Source: Flavobacteriaceae bacterium
GTDB taxonomy: Bacteria > Bacteroidota > Bacteroidia > Flavobacteriales > Flavobacteriaceae
Assembly: GCA_003443635.1 (NCBI GenBank)
Contig: CP031964.1
Span: 1,210,321 to 1,274,320, forward strand
Direction of reading: 5' to 3'
DNA length: 64,000 bases
Made by a program: the position numbers and the translations under genes. The notes under the pieces were generated by a model that did no database searches, had not been told where the DNA came from, and was given only the letters and a program-made list of their open reading frames with translations. Below, piece by piece: positions 1 through 7,169 of the stretch. Positions within the stretch are counted from its first letter, which is position 1. Every line of letters starts with the position of its first letter.

Positions 1-305
1 TTCCACAATTTTGGTGAGTAAACAAACAATTGCATAAATAAACGGATTGACCAAAAACAGGCTAATCCTAATATTATTCTTTTACCTATATTCTTTTCAA
101 TCAAGTCGTTAGTTGAGGTTACAAACAATAAACCCATTAATAATACAGATAAAGCAATAAAAAAAGTATGTATTTGCATCATTTGCCTGTTAATTAAGCT
201 CAATGTTCTTAATTCTTTTTGCCAATTAAAATATTTTGGAAAGGCTATATGGATTAATGCTAATAGCATTAGCGTTATACCTATTATGTGTAAATGAATA
301 GTCAT
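1..305 (-). CDS. small integral membrane protein, 3' end outside the window
   Basis: The leftward reading frame opens with ATG at 305-303 and stays open for about 101 codons to the window edge. It starts MTIHLHIIGITLMLL and has at least three hydrophobic stretches (about residues 3-18, 45-63 and 78-95), with conserved-looking loops such as HIAFPKYFNW. The start overlaps the stop of the methyltransferase gene by one base (TAATG), which points to translational coupling and the same transcript. I do not recognise the family. It looks like the last known member of the GbsR-headed cluster. The C-terminus is not visible. Confidence 0.7.
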   Translation of the reverse strand, partial: MTIHLHIIGITLMLLALIHIAFPKYFNWQKELRTLSLINRQMMQIHTFFIALSVLLMGLLFVTSTNDLIEKNIGKRIILGLACFWSIRLFMQLFVYSPKLW

Positions 306-1075
306 TATTTATTATAATTAAAAATTGACATAAATGGAGTGAACTTTGCTTCATTATCTAATTTAAAACCTGCATTTTTAAATACTCTTTTCCATATTTT
401 TTTTGAGAAGAAATGAGTAAATCCTACCGAGAAAGCTAAGAAGTTAGGGCAATCTCGTAAATGCTCTACCATGATTACTTTTCCTGAAAATTTTAAAACC
501 CTATTACATTCTTTTAAGAAGATTGTTTTCTCATTATTAGAGCGTATTTCATGAATCGCTGATAATAAGAAAATAAAATCAACAGATTGATCTTCAAGAG
601 GAATTCTATTAGTACTAATAGTTTCTGTATTTGGATAGGTAATACTTACTTTTCTTGCTCTTTTTATAGCAGGTTCTGTGTGCTTAATTTTATCATAAAA
701 ATCAAATACTTTTAAATCTGATTTTGGAAATTTATCTTTTATGATGAAGCTTGTTTCATCAAAACCAGCATTAATATTAACAATCTTAATATTTGCTGCA
801 TCTTTTAGATGTAATTTATTTAACCATTCAAATTTATAATACTTTGAAAAATCATATACATAGGCTGAAACTATTAAAGGCGCTAAAAAGCCATAAATAA
901 AAATTGCTATTAAAAACCATTTAATACTATTGTCCCATATAAATTGAGTTGTAATAATTATAGCTAAAACAATTATCCCAATAATGTAGAAATGCCTGTT
1001 GAAGCTTAATATATTTAATACTCCTTGAAACTTTTTTCGTGTTATTTCCATGTATCTATTTTTCCTTTTTTCCAT
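305..1075 (-). CDS. membrane-anchored class I SAM-dependent methyltransferase-like protein
   Basis: This 256-residue protein has two predicted membrane helices near the N-terminus (about residues 25-45 and 50-72), followed by a methyltransferase-type Rossmann domain. The segments IKIVNINAGFDETS (motif I position), PLEDQSVDFIFLLSAIHEIR (post-motif II) and NRVLKFSGKVIMVEH (motif III) follow the UbiE/Methyltransf_11 pattern. Motif I is unusual because the normal DxGxGxG is replaced by NAGFDET, so SAM binding may be altered or lost. Its start lies 34 bases inside the DUF2071 gene and its stop overlaps the next start, so the cluster is tightly coupled. The substrate is unknown; the neighbours suggest a membrane or lipid role, but that is inference. 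Confidence 0.72.
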   Translation of the reverse strand: MEKRKNRYMEITRKKFQGVLNILSFNRHFYIIGIIVLAIIITTQFIWDNSIKWFLIAIFIYGFLAPLIVSAYVYDFSKYYKFEWLNKLHLKDAANIKIVNINAGFDETSFIIKDKFPKSDLKVFDFYDKIKHTEPAIKRARKVSITYPNTETISTNRIPLEDQSVDFIFLLSAIHEIRSNNEKTIFLKECNRVLKFSGKVIMVEHLRDCPNFLAFSVGFTHFFSKKIWKRVFKNAGFKLDNEAKFTPFMSIFNYNK

Positions 1076-1773
1076 TGATATGGTATATTCTCTATAATGA
1101 ATGCATTTGCTAGTTTTAAATTATTCAATTTAAAATCCCTCATAAAATCGAAACTATATTGGATAATATTAATAGGTTTTGGATTCCAGTTTTTTCTTAC
1201 TCCTTCAATAATTAAAACTTCTTTTTTCTGTTCTTGAGAGGCAAAAGTAAATGGTAATGGACCTGCAAATCTCCTCGCTTGTTTCCAATCAGAAAAAGGA
1301 GAACCTATAGGAAGATTTATATTACTTCTGTTTTTATCAATTACTATTTTAAAATTTGATTTATTAGATTTTATAGTTTGATTTTTTTCATTATTTATTT
1401 GTTTAATATCTGTAGTTGAATAATTATAATGAGTAAACGTGTTGCCCATTAATTCCATTAATTTGCTATCTGTTTGAGATTTTAATATATATAATCCTCT
1501 TAGTCTTTTCCCTGAACTAGTTTTGTACCTTACGAAAACACGATAGCCTATTAAGAAAAAATCACTACCAATAAATTTAGGAAATCCTTTTGGTCGAAGG
1601 TGTTTCGTTTGTACCATGGCTACAGCTAAAAATGCCCATTTATCATTTAATGTATCTAACTCTAAGCACTCGGGAATTTTATGTATTAATTTTTCTTTAG
1701 GTAAAGCAAACGTCAATACTGTTGAACTCTTAAAAAATGCTTCTACTGGAAATGGATGATTTTTAAGCGACAT
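1042..1773 (-). CDS. DUF2071 family protein (acetoacetate-decarboxylase-like fold)
   Basis: The 243-residue product begins MSLKNHPFPVEAFFKSSTVL and contains the features of DUF2071/COG2071: an N-terminal PVEAFF-type strand, WAFLAVAMVQTKHLRPKGFP, and a central FFLIGYRVFVRY segment leading into RGLYILKSQTD. The family has a fold related to acetoacetate decarboxylase, but its biochemical function is unknown. It has no signal peptide or membrane helix. Only two bases separate its start from the DoxX-like stop, and its 3' end overlaps the methyltransferase gene by 34 bases. It is therefore a middle gene of the leftward GbsR-linked operon. Family assignment is fairly secure; the role is not known. 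Confidence 0.8.
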   Translation of the reverse strand: MSLKNHPFPVEAFFKSSTVLTFALPKEKLIHKIPECLELDTLNDKWAFLAVAMVQTKHLRPKGFPKFIGSDFFLIGYRVFVRYKTSSGKRLRGLYILKSQTDSKLMELMGNTFTHYNYSTTDIKQINNEKNQTIKSNKSNFKIVIDKNRSNINLPIGSPFSDWKQARRFAGPLPFTFASQEQKKEVLIIEGVRKNWNPKPINIIQYSFDFMRDFKLNNLKLANAFIIENIPYQWKKGKIDTWK

Positions 1774-1775
1774 AA

Positions 1776-2141
1776 TTAGTTTTTCATTTTATTAAGTTTG
1801 AATTCATTTAAATAAACTATTAAAATGAACATTAGTGCAAACATTACGTTAAACCTGCCCCAAAGCAATAATTCAGGCACATATATTAATTCAATTATAT
1901 TCATTGATAGTATTAGTATTATTTGCATGATGGTATTTATTTTCGATTTATATTTTGACAAAATCCATAAGGACATTAAAATTTCTAGTATACCGATAAT
2001 GAATGTAAATTCTTTTGAATATTCACTTTCTAAAATTTTACTTACAATTTCTTGATGCCTTGGAACTAAGTTTAAAACTTTACAAAAAAGACCATTGATT
2101 AGCCACACTGATGAAATTAATATGTTTAATGTTTTATTCAT
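1776..2141 (-). CDS. DoxX-like four-helix membrane protein
   Basis: This 121-residue protein has four hydrophobic helices and the DoxX-like layout: an N-terminal helix with NGLFCKVLNLVPRHQEIV, then FIIGILEILMSLWIL, then two closing helices. The first-helix loop with VPRHQ is typical of the small DoxX_3-type proteins of Flavobacteriaceae. It is the first gene after the GbsR-type regulator, and a perfect inverted repeat lies 16 bases upstream of its start. It probably sits in the cytoplasmic membrane; no enzymatic activity can be read from it. Confidence 0.75.
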   Translation of the reverse strand: MNKTLNILISSVWLINGLFCKVLNLVPRHQEIVSKILESEYSKEFTFIIGILEILMSLWILSKYKSKINTIMQIILILSMNIIELIYVPELLLWGRFNVMFALMFILIVYLNEFKLNKMKN

Positions 2142-2157
2142 TTGTTTTTTATTTTTA

Positions 2158-2181
2158 AACTTTCAGTAATTTTTGAAAGTT
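2158..2181. promoter_or_regulatory. candidate GbsR-type operator 1 (upstream of the DoxX-like gene)
   Basis: The site is a perfect inverted repeat, AACTTTCA then eight bases then TGAAAGTT. It lies between the regulator's stop (2197) and the DoxX-like start (2141). Twenty-one of its 24 bases match the second site at 2729-2752, upstream of the regulator gene. Repetition of the same dyad at these two places is strong circumstantial evidence for an operator of the encoded regulator. No TAnnTTTG box is obvious for a separate promoter here, only the weaker TAACTTTC inside the site itself on the minus strand. Confidence 0.65.
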
Positions 2182-2196
2182 AAAATTCAAATTTTT

Positions 2197-2703
2197 TTAC
2201 TTTTTAATTAGTTTTGTAAAATTAGACAATAACCAATGTTCGTCTGCTTTTATAGCTTTATCCAAAATATTGTCTACAGTTGTGGTAACTGATGATAAAT
2301 CATTCATTACTTTTTTAAAAACCTTAGCATCATTTGAATCGTCATTAACTCCTTCTTGTAATTCGTTTAAAATTTTTATAACAGGCTCTATTTCACGTTT
2401 TTTTCGCTCTTTTGTAATCTGTTTAAATAACTCCCAGATATCTTTATCTGCAACAAAAAACTCTTTACGTTCTCCTACTACAAATTCTTTATTTACTATT
2501 CCCCAGTCAATTAATGCACGAACATTCATGTTTACATTACCACGAGAAATTTTTAAAGTTTCCATAATATCTTCAGCAGATAAAGGTTGAGTAGACACTA
2601 ATAATAATGCGTGGACTTGGGCCATAGTTTTATTAATACCCCAATTAGTAGCTAAACTCCCCCAAGTTTGTATATACTTTATTTTTGCGTTTTCCAATTT
2701 CAT
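2197..2703 (-). CDS. GbsR/MarR family transcriptional regulator
   Basis: The 168-residue protein starts MKLENAKIKYIQTWGSLATNWGINKTMAQVHALLLVS, the typical N-terminus of the GbsR branch of MarR regulators. The winged helix follows (about residues 35-90: SAEDIMETLKISRGNVNMNVRALIDWG, then the wing VNKEFVVGERKEFF). The C-terminal helices would form the dimer. In GbsR proteins the ligand controls DNA binding; no ligand can be deduced here. It is the first gene of a leftward cluster. A TATATTTG box lies 5-12 bases before its ATG, so the mRNA leader must be very short, and the dyad at 2729-2752 covers the region just upstream of that box. This arrangement suggests autorepression. Confidence 0.88.
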   Translation of the reverse strand: MKLENAKIKYIQTWGSLATNWGINKTMAQVHALLLVSTQPLSAEDIMETLKISRGNVNMNVRALIDWGIVNKEFVVGERKEFFVADKDIWELFKQITKERKKREIEPVIKILNELQEGVNDDSNDAKVFKKVMNDLSSVTTTVDNILDKAIKADEHWLLSNFTKLIKK

Positions 2704-2707
2704 GTGA

Positions 2708-2715
2708 CAAATATA
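2708..2715 (-). promoter_or_regulatory. -7 promoter box of the GbsR-type regulator (TATATTTG)
   Basis: On the minus strand the sequence reads TATATTTG, an exact match to the Bacteroidota -7 consensus TAnnTTTG, ending four bases before the ATG at 2703. Transcription would start at or just before the start codon, giving a leaderless or nearly leaderless mRNA. The palindrome at 2729-2752 occupies the -33 region, a good position for repression. Confidence 0.55.
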
Positions 2716-2728
2716 TAAATATTTTTTA

Positions 2729-2752
2729 AACTTTCAGAAATTATTGAAAATT
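2729..2752. promoter_or_regulatory. candidate GbsR-type operator 2 (autoregulatory)
   Basis: The dyad reads AACTTTCA, eight bases, TGAAAATT, an inverted repeat with one mismatch. It lies 26 bases upstream of the regulator's ATG and overlaps the expected -33 region of the TATATTTG promoter. It matches the site at 2158-2181 at 21 of 24 positions. Confidence 0.65.
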
Positions 2753-2884
2753 AAATAAAAATCATAATATGAATTACATTAACAATTCTAGCTTTTATGG
2801 TTTTTTTAACTGTTAAAATTTTATCATTTATCATTCTGTCTTGCATATTAATTCTAATTTCATCAATGACCAACTAATACTATT

Positions 2885-3628
2885 ATGAAGATTAAAGTCA
2901 CACTATTTTTTACCATAATCCCCTTAATCATACTTTCTCAAGAAATTTCTGGTAAAATCTACGATGATAAAGCTGTTGTTTCTGGAGTTAAAATCACCAA
3001 TATCACTCAAAATAAGATAACTTATACAGATGAAAACGGTGATTTTAAAATAGTAGGAGCGCTTAATGATTCTATCCACTTTTATTCTTTATTTCACAAA
3101 GAACAAATTATAAAAATTACAAAAGGACATTTAAAAGAAGTGTTTGTAGTTGAGTTAAAAAAAATAACAAATAATTTAGATGAAGTTCTTTTAAACAAAG
3201 TTTTAGAGAAAGAATTTAATCAAGAGAATCATTCAACTAATTTTGATGGACAAATACAAGAAGATATAAAACAACGACCTTATTTATACCAACCTCCCCC
3301 AAGTGGTAATGCAGACATTCTTGCAATAGTTGGTTTAGTAGCAAAGCTTTTTAAAAGTAAAAAACCAAAAAAAGAACCTTTGATACCTATAGGCTATGAA
3401 GCCTTTAAAACATTGTTTGCTACAAGTGATTTTTTTACTGAGAGTTTGTTAAAACACCAATTGCACATCTCAGATGAAAATAAATACTCATTTTTTGGTT
3501 ATTGCTCTGAACGAGGTATAGATTCAAAACTATTATCTAAAAATAAAAGAATACTCTTATTGGAAGAACTAGTAAAATCAAGTAATGAATTCTTAATAGT
3601 AATGGAAAAAAATAAAAAAAGAGAATAG
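2885..3628 (+). CDS. secreted protein with N-terminal carboxypeptidase-D regulatory-like domain
   Basis: The 247-residue product has a Sec signal peptide (MKIKVTLFFTIIPLIILSQ) and then a CarboxypepD_reg-like beta domain: EISGKIYDDKAVVSGVKITN, YTDENGDFKI and DSIHFYSLFHKEQIIKI. This is the common Bacteroidota module found at the start of TonB-dependent receptors and in free-standing proteins. The C-terminal half (about residues 105-247) has no family I recognise. It contains FKSKKPKKEPLIPIGYEAFK and looks like the accessory region of the flavobacterial stand-alone versions. The protein is probably periplasmic. It is convergent with the SIMPL-domain gene and shares a bidirectional terminator with it. 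Confidence 0.72.
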   Translation: MKIKVTLFFTIIPLIILSQEISGKIYDDKAVVSGVKITNITQNKITYTDENGDFKIVGALNDSIHFYSLFHKEQIIKITKGHLKEVFVVELKKITNNLDEVLLNKVLEKEFNQENHSTNFDGQIQEDIKQRPYLYQPPPSGNADILAIVGLVAKLFKSKKPKKEPLIPIGYEAFKTLFATSDFFTESLLKHQLHISDENKYSFFGYCSERGIDSKLLSKNKRILLLEELVKSSNEFLIVMEKNKKRE

Positions 3629-3650
3629 TTTTGTTGTATAACTATTCTCT
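3620..3650. terminator. bidirectional terminator between convergent genes
   Basis: The arms AGAGAATAGTT and AACTATTCTCT form a perfect 11-bp stem with a nine-base loop. The left arm includes the stop codon of the rightward gene. A-rich sequence on the left and T-rich sequence on the right allow it to serve both this gene and the leftward gene ending at 3662. Confidence 0.75.
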
Positions 3651-3661
3651 TTACTATTTCT

Positions 3662-4363
3662 TTATTCAATACTAAATTTGATGCCTATAGTAGATTGAAT
3701 TTTAATTTTTTGAAACTCTATATCTATTGGCTGATTAATGCTACCGTTAACTACGAATTCATTTAATTCATAACCTTTGTTTCTTGCTAAATATTGGTTA
3801 TTATTATAGTTACTTAAATCAGAAATATGAATAGCTCTGCCTAGTTTTTGATTTAGAGGTTTAAGCAACATTTCTGCTTGTGTTTTTGCTTTAATAATAG
3901 CTTTTTGTTTAAGCTCTAGTTTTAATTCTTCAATTTTTGAAAATTCAGTTTTAATTAAATTTATATTTGAAATTTCGATAGATTCCAAACCAACTATTAC
4001 TTTTCCAGCAGTTAGTGCATCATATACAATTAGAGTATATGCTTTGTTTTTTAAAACGTCTTTCTTTTTCAGGAAGTAACGCTTAAAATTACTAGCTGCA
4101 TCAGAAAGGAATAATTGCTCTTTTGTGTCAATTCCTAATGATTTTAATTTAATGTTCATTTTTTGTTCTAACTCTTCTACAGCTATTTTTCCTTTTGTGT
4201 CTTTTTCTGTAATGAGGATAGATAAATAGATTTTATCAGGGACAACCAAAGTGTCAACTGAAGCGTTAGTCTCTAAATAAGGTTGGTCAATAAAATTTTT
4301 TGTTTGCGAATACCCTGAAATTGTTATTAATAACAGAAATATAATAAGTGTTACTTTTTTCAT
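3662..4363 (-). CDS. SIMPL domain (DUF541) secreted protein
   Basis: The 233-residue product carries a signal peptide (MKKVTLIIFLLLITISGYSQ) followed by a SIMPL/DUF541 domain: an initial strand with DTLVVPDKIYLSILITEKDTKGKIAVEEL, a central YTLIVYDALTAGKVIVGLES segment, and a helix rich in Lys and Glu with KAKTQAEMLLKPLNQKLG. SIMPL proteins are periplasmic or membrane-linked and of unsettled function (BP26/OMP28 and YggE relatives). A leftward TATTTTTG box lies at 4402-4409, some 40 bases upstream of the ATG. It is a single-gene unit ending at the shared terminator at 3620-3650. Confidence 0.85.
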   Translation of the reverse strand: MKKVTLIIFLLLITISGYSQTKNFIDQPYLETNASVDTLVVPDKIYLSILITEKDTKGKIAVEELEQKMNIKLKSLGIDTKEQLFLSDAASNFKRYFLKKKDVLKNKAYTLIVYDALTAGKVIVGLESIEISNINLIKTEFSKIEELKLELKQKAIIKAKTQAEMLLKPLNQKLGRAIHISDLSNYNNNQYLARNKGYELNEFVVNGSINQPIDIEFQKIKIQSTIGIKFSIE

Positions 4364-4665
4364 TTGAATATAATTTTTTGTTTTATGTCTTTTATAGATT
4401 ACAAAAATAAAGCCATTTTAATGTTCACGACTTTAGTAACTAGTAAAGTACAGTTTTGAATGAGTGAAAATACTCTTTCAGTTAGGATTCTATGTTTTAT
4501 AAAAGTATTTGTAGTTAGAAAATTATTGAAAAATAAGATTGAATACTCCGTTTATCTAATAATTGCGATTAAACTAAAAATGTATATTTTAATGATTTAA
4601 TAGACTAATACAATCGTTATTTTCGTTATCTTTATATGAGTGTTTAATCATAAAAAGATACAATT
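4364..4665. other. intergenic region of about 300 bases between the SIMPL gene and the Cys-rich microprotein
   Basis: This AT-rich spacer separates two divergent genes. I see a leftward TATTTTTG box (4402-4409) and a rightward TATCTTTA box (4627-4634). Between them there is no open frame of note, no clear hairpin and no repeat. The long distance between the two boxes leaves about 200 bases unexplained. Confidence 0.5.
4627..4634 (+). promoter_or_regulatory. -7 promoter box of the Cys-rich microprotein gene (TATCTTTA)
   Basis: TATCTTTA matches seven of eight positions of TAnnTTTG and lies 31 bases before the ATG at 4666. The same octamer is found before several other genes in this window (22683, 29638, 42055), which supports its use as a promoter element here. 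No clear -33 TTTG is present. Confidence 0.45.
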
Positions 4666-4767
4666 ATGAAAACTATGAGATGTACTTGCGATTGTGTAAA
4701 TTGTATAAATGAAGATTGTAAAAACTGTATTTGTGAACAATGTAGTTGTTCGGGGTGTAGGGTGTAA
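4666..4767 (+). CDS. 33-residue cysteine-rich microprotein, metallothionein-like
   Basis: The frame runs from ATG to TAA and encodes 33 residues, ten of them Cys. Their spacing is C-x-C-x-C-x2-C-x4-C-x2-C-x-C-x2-C-x-C-x2-C, so CxCxxC occurs three times (for example CDCVNC and CICEQC). There are no aromatic residues, as in metallothioneins. A TATCTTTA box 31 bases upstream and a perfect 15-bp-stem terminator 31 bases downstream make it a self-contained transcription unit. That isolation and the low chance of ten regularly spaced Cys codons argue that it is real. It does not match the SmtA/BmtA family, which is longer and has a GATA-like zinc finger. Binding of Zn, Cu or Cd is inference from composition. 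No nearby metal-responsive regulator is visible. Confidence 0.72.
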   Translation: MKTMRCTCDCVNCINEDCKNCICEQCSCSGCRV

Positions 4768-4798
4768 TTATTTAATATTTAAAATTGATGATAAATAT

Positions 4799-4832
4799 AA
4801 AAAGCTGAAAAGAGAAATCTTTTCAGCTTTTT
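4799..4832 (+). terminator. strong intrinsic terminator after the Cys-rich microprotein gene
   Basis: A perfect 15-bp stem (left arm AAAAAGCTGAAAAGA, right arm TCTTTTCAGCTTTTT) closes on a GAAA tetraloop. It ends in a T run on the plus strand and an equivalent run on the minus strand, so it can also serve the leftward gene ending at 4855. Confidence 0.88.
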
Positions 4833-4854
4833 ATGATATTAGAAAGTTATTATA

Positions 4855-5259
4855 TTATAATTGAGTTAAAGAATTTATATAATTACAATGTATTGCTTGA
4901 AGCTTTTTCAATTCTTTTTTAAGTATGCCAATAAATTCTTTTCCATGAATTTTTGCTTGTTCTAGATCTTTGCAATCTTGCTGTAATTTGTCTATAGAAT
5001 AGCGAATAGATTTTGCGAATTTTAATTTTAAACTCGCATTTTTTTCGTTTTCTGTTTCTACGATCTTTGGAACTAAACTTAATGAATTCATTACTAGGCG
5101 ATCTGCATAAATATCAACATCTTTATTTGACTTGTGTAAAGATAATACATCTTTATCATCAGTAATATAATCTACAATACGTCGAGACAAATGAAATACC
5201 TCCATCGATTTTCGATAAATACCTAACTGATTTAAATGTAATTTCTGTTGTTCTTGCAT
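4855..5259 (-). CDS. small helical protein, possibly of the four-helix-bundle (S23-like) group
   Basis: I start this protein at ATG 5259 (MQEQQKLHLNQLGIYRKS), giving 134 residues. A frame-extending TTG at 5280 lies inside a TAATTTTG promoter box and is unlikely to be translated. The sequence is strongly helical with no membrane segment. The stretches QLGIYRKSMEVFHLSRRIVDYI, ADRLVMNSLSLVPKIVE and FAKSIRYSIDKLQQDCKDL recall four-helix-bundle proteins related to the 23S rRNA intervening-sequence (S23) family, in which helices start with a K-x-F/V-x-L pattern. That resemblance is modest. The function is unknown, and it shares a terminator region with the Cys-rich microprotein. Confidence 0.6.
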   Translation of the reverse strand: MQEQQKLHLNQLGIYRKSMEVFHLSRRIVDYITDDKDVLSLHKSNKDVDIYADRLVMNSLSLVPKIVETENEKNASLKLKFAKSIRYSIDKLQQDCKDLEQAKIHGKEFIGILKKELKKLQAIHCNYINSLTQL

Positions 5260-5277
5260 TTCTGTTATGTAGATATA

Positions 5278-5285
5278 CAAAATTA
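5278..5285 (-). promoter_or_regulatory. -7 promoter box (TAATTTTG) that decides the start at 5259
   Basis: Minus-strand TAATTTTG is an exact TAnnTTTG match, ending 18 bases before the ATG at 5259. The alternative in-frame TTG (5280-5278) is the last three bases of the box, so translation from it would need a transcript starting further upstream. Confidence 0.55.
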
Positions 5286-5376
5286 AGAGCTAAACAATTT
5301 TATTATATTTAATATTTAAAGTTTTTTAATATATTTGATTTAATAATTAATGTATTTGTGTGAAAAATGTTAAATA

Positions 5377-5817
5377 ATGAAAATAGATATTGTTAATTGG
5401 AAAATACTAGAATCTCTACAACAAAACTCAAGATTATCTAATACAGAAATTGCACGTAAAGTAGGGATTAGTTCACCAGCTGTTGCAGAACGTATTCGTA
5501 AATTAGAAGATGCCGAAATTATTGAAGGCTATTATACACGAGTTTCTTATTTTGAAACAGGTAAACAACTGAAAGCTATAATTAGTGTACGTGCTTTTAT
5601 GGGGAGGTTAAAACCTTTTTTAGAAAAAGTTGTTACTTTTCAAGAAGTTGTGAATTGTTATCGTATTACTGGTAATGAAAACATTGTAATGGAAGTTGTT
5701 TTGAAAAATCAAAAACATCTCGAACAATTTATTGATGAATTAATTACTTATGGAGAAACTAAAACACAAATAGTATTATCCGAAGTGGTAAAAAACAACC
5801 CAATAAGACCTAATTAA
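5377..5817 (+). CDS. Lrp/AsnC family transcriptional regulator
   Basis: The 146-residue protein starts MKIDIVNWKILESLQQNSRLSNTEIARKVGISSPAVAERIRKLEDAEIIEGY, a textbook AsnC-type helix-turn-helix (about residues 5-55). It continues with the ligand-binding RAM/AsnC_trans_reg domain (KAIISVRAFMGRLKPFLEKVV, VNCYRITGNENIVMEVV). Such proteins are dimeric to octameric regulators of amino acid metabolism or transport. The ligand cannot be told from the sequence. It is monocistronic and convergent with the DoxX gene ten bases away. A TATATTTG box at 5330-5337 is a plausible promoter, giving a leader of about 30 bases. Confidence 0.92.
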   Translation: MKIDIVNWKILESLQQNSRLSNTEIARKVGISSPAVAERIRKLEDAEIIEGYYTRVSYFETGKQLKAIISVRAFMGRLKPFLEKVVTFQEVVNCYRITGNENIVMEVVLKNQKHLEQFIDELITYGETKTQIVLSEVVKNNPIRPN

Positions 5818-5827
5818 TTTTTAATTC

Positions 5828-6196
5828 TCAATTGCCTTTACGTTTTAATTCCATAAATCGGAGATAGACTATACTAAAAAGTAATATCAAGGTTACTAAA
5901 GCAAACCCTGGACTTCCTATTCCTGTTGTTAGATGTGTAAAGATGGCACCAGTCATTATGCAAATTAATAGTAAAGCTGCGTATAATGACGCTTTAGGAA
6001 TAAGTAATAATATACCGCCAATGAGCTCTAAAATTCCGATACAATAAACAAACCATTCAGAGAAACCCCAAGCTGCAAAACGTTTAATCATTGAAGCGCT
6101 TGCTATAATTTTTGGGTACCCAGAAGTTATAAATAAAATCGAAATCACAACAATTAATATCCATTTAAGGATTAACAATAATTTATTCATAAACAT
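5828..6196 (-). CDS. DoxX family membrane protein
   Basis: The 122-residue protein has four transmembrane helices and the DoxX signature: ILFITSGYPKIIASASMIKRFAAWGFSEWF, followed by GILELIGGILLLIPKASLYAALLL and a final helix near FALVTLILLFSIVYL. The FxxxGxxK pattern of the first helix and the ELxGGxLL of the second are characteristic. DoxX proteins are often terminal-oxidase or membrane redox accessory proteins, but many are uncharacterised. It is the second DoxX-type protein in the window and only distantly similar to the one at 1776-2141. It stands alone, leftward, downstream of the LytTR gene but separated from it by about 100 bases. Confidence 0.85.
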   Translation of the reverse strand: MFMNKLLLILKWILIVVISILFITSGYPKIIASASMIKRFAAWGFSEWFVYCIGILELIGGILLLIPKASLYAALLLICIMTGAIFTHLTTGIGSPGFALVTLILLFSIVYLRFMELKRKGN

Positions 6197-6295
6197 TTAT
6201 ATTTTGAAGTATCATCAAATGTATTGAATAAGATTTTTTAATATTATTTGTTAAATGTTTTAGGGAGAAATAACACTTATTAGGGATAAATAGAA

Positions 6296-7126
6296 CTACT
6301 TAAGTGTCATACAAGAAAATTCTTTATAATATTTTCGGGATACGGGAATTTCTCGATTAGCAGTTTCTATTAAAATGCTCATTTTTTTTGAATTCCCCTT
6401 AACCTTTGTAATGTATTTCTTGTTTACAATAAAAGATTGATGGCATTGTAGAATATTATGATTTGCTAATTGATGAGCCAATTTACCCATTGTAGTACGA
6501 ATAAGCTTTTTCTTTAAAACTAAATGATCGTAAGAATAATAAAGTGCTGCATAATTATCTTCACATTCTATATAATAAATATATGAAGAATGCATGGTCA
6601 AAACTTCTTTGCCTTTATTTGTGGTTTTTAAAAATATTTGGTGTGGATCTTTTGCTGGGTATAATTGTTTTACTGTATATGAAATTAATGCAATTAACGG
6701 TAACACTATAAGTAATGCTAACTGAATATTTAAATAAAAAATCCTCCAATTAAAACCAATAATGTTATAATATCCAGATAAGACAAAAATAGATAAACAA
6801 ACAAAACTGATAGATGTAATATGAAATATTAACCAACCAATAACAGGTTTTGTGTTGGAGAAGTTAATTTTTAAAATTTTAACGAACATATTTTTGACAA
6901 ACGTTTCGTTAAAAAGTAAAATTGTAAAAATACCTAATGAATAGATAAACATTAATAGTAAAAAAGAAGTATCATGAAGAGCAAACCTAATTCCAAAAGG
7001 TTTTATTAATACTATAATTAAAAACACACCAATACTTATTCCTAAACTAAAAATAGATTTTTGATGAAAAGTTTCTAATTGTAGATTATTTAAATGAATT
7101 TTTTTTATATCAAGACTCCTAAGCAT
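6296..7126 (-). CDS. membrane-bound LytTR family DNA-binding regulator
   Basis: The 276-residue protein has four predicted membrane helices in the first 165 residues (for example FSLGISIGVFLIIVLI and IQLALLIVLPLIALISYTV). A LytTR DNA-binding domain fills residues about 170-270: KGKEVLTMHSSYIYYIECEDNYAALYY, KKLIRTTMGKLAHQL, LQCHQSFIVNKKYI and IPVSRKYYKEF. The receiver domain of classical LytR/AlgR regulators is replaced by the membrane part, a common Bacteroidota design. Here the signal is presumably sensed in the membrane. It lies upstream of nothing obviously co-transcribed. The amidohydrolase gene starting behind it ends 44 bases before its start, so read-through is possible. Confidence 0.87.
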   Translation of the reverse strand: MLRSLDIKKIHLNNLQLETFHQKSIFSLGISIGVFLIIVLIKPFGIRFALHDTSFLLLMFIYSLGIFTILLFNETFVKNMFVKILKINFSNTKPVIGWLIFHITSISFVCLSIFVLSGYYNIIGFNWRIFYLNIQLALLIVLPLIALISYTVKQLYPAKDPHQIFLKTTNKGKEVLTMHSSYIYYIECEDNYAALYYSYDHLVLKKKLIRTTMGKLAHQLANHNILQCHQSFIVNKKYITKVKGNSKKMSILIETANREIPVSRKYYKEFSCMTLK

Positions 7127-7169
7127 TTTTTTGTAAAAAAAAATCTATATAGCCTTAAAGGTAGTAATT

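Noticed and set aside
2797-2877. A 26-codon hydrophobic frame (MVFLTVKILSFIILSC...) just upstream of the gene at 2885.
   Set aside because: No promoter box or charged ends are seen, and such frames are common by chance in AT-rich DNA. Left out, although it might be a leader peptide.
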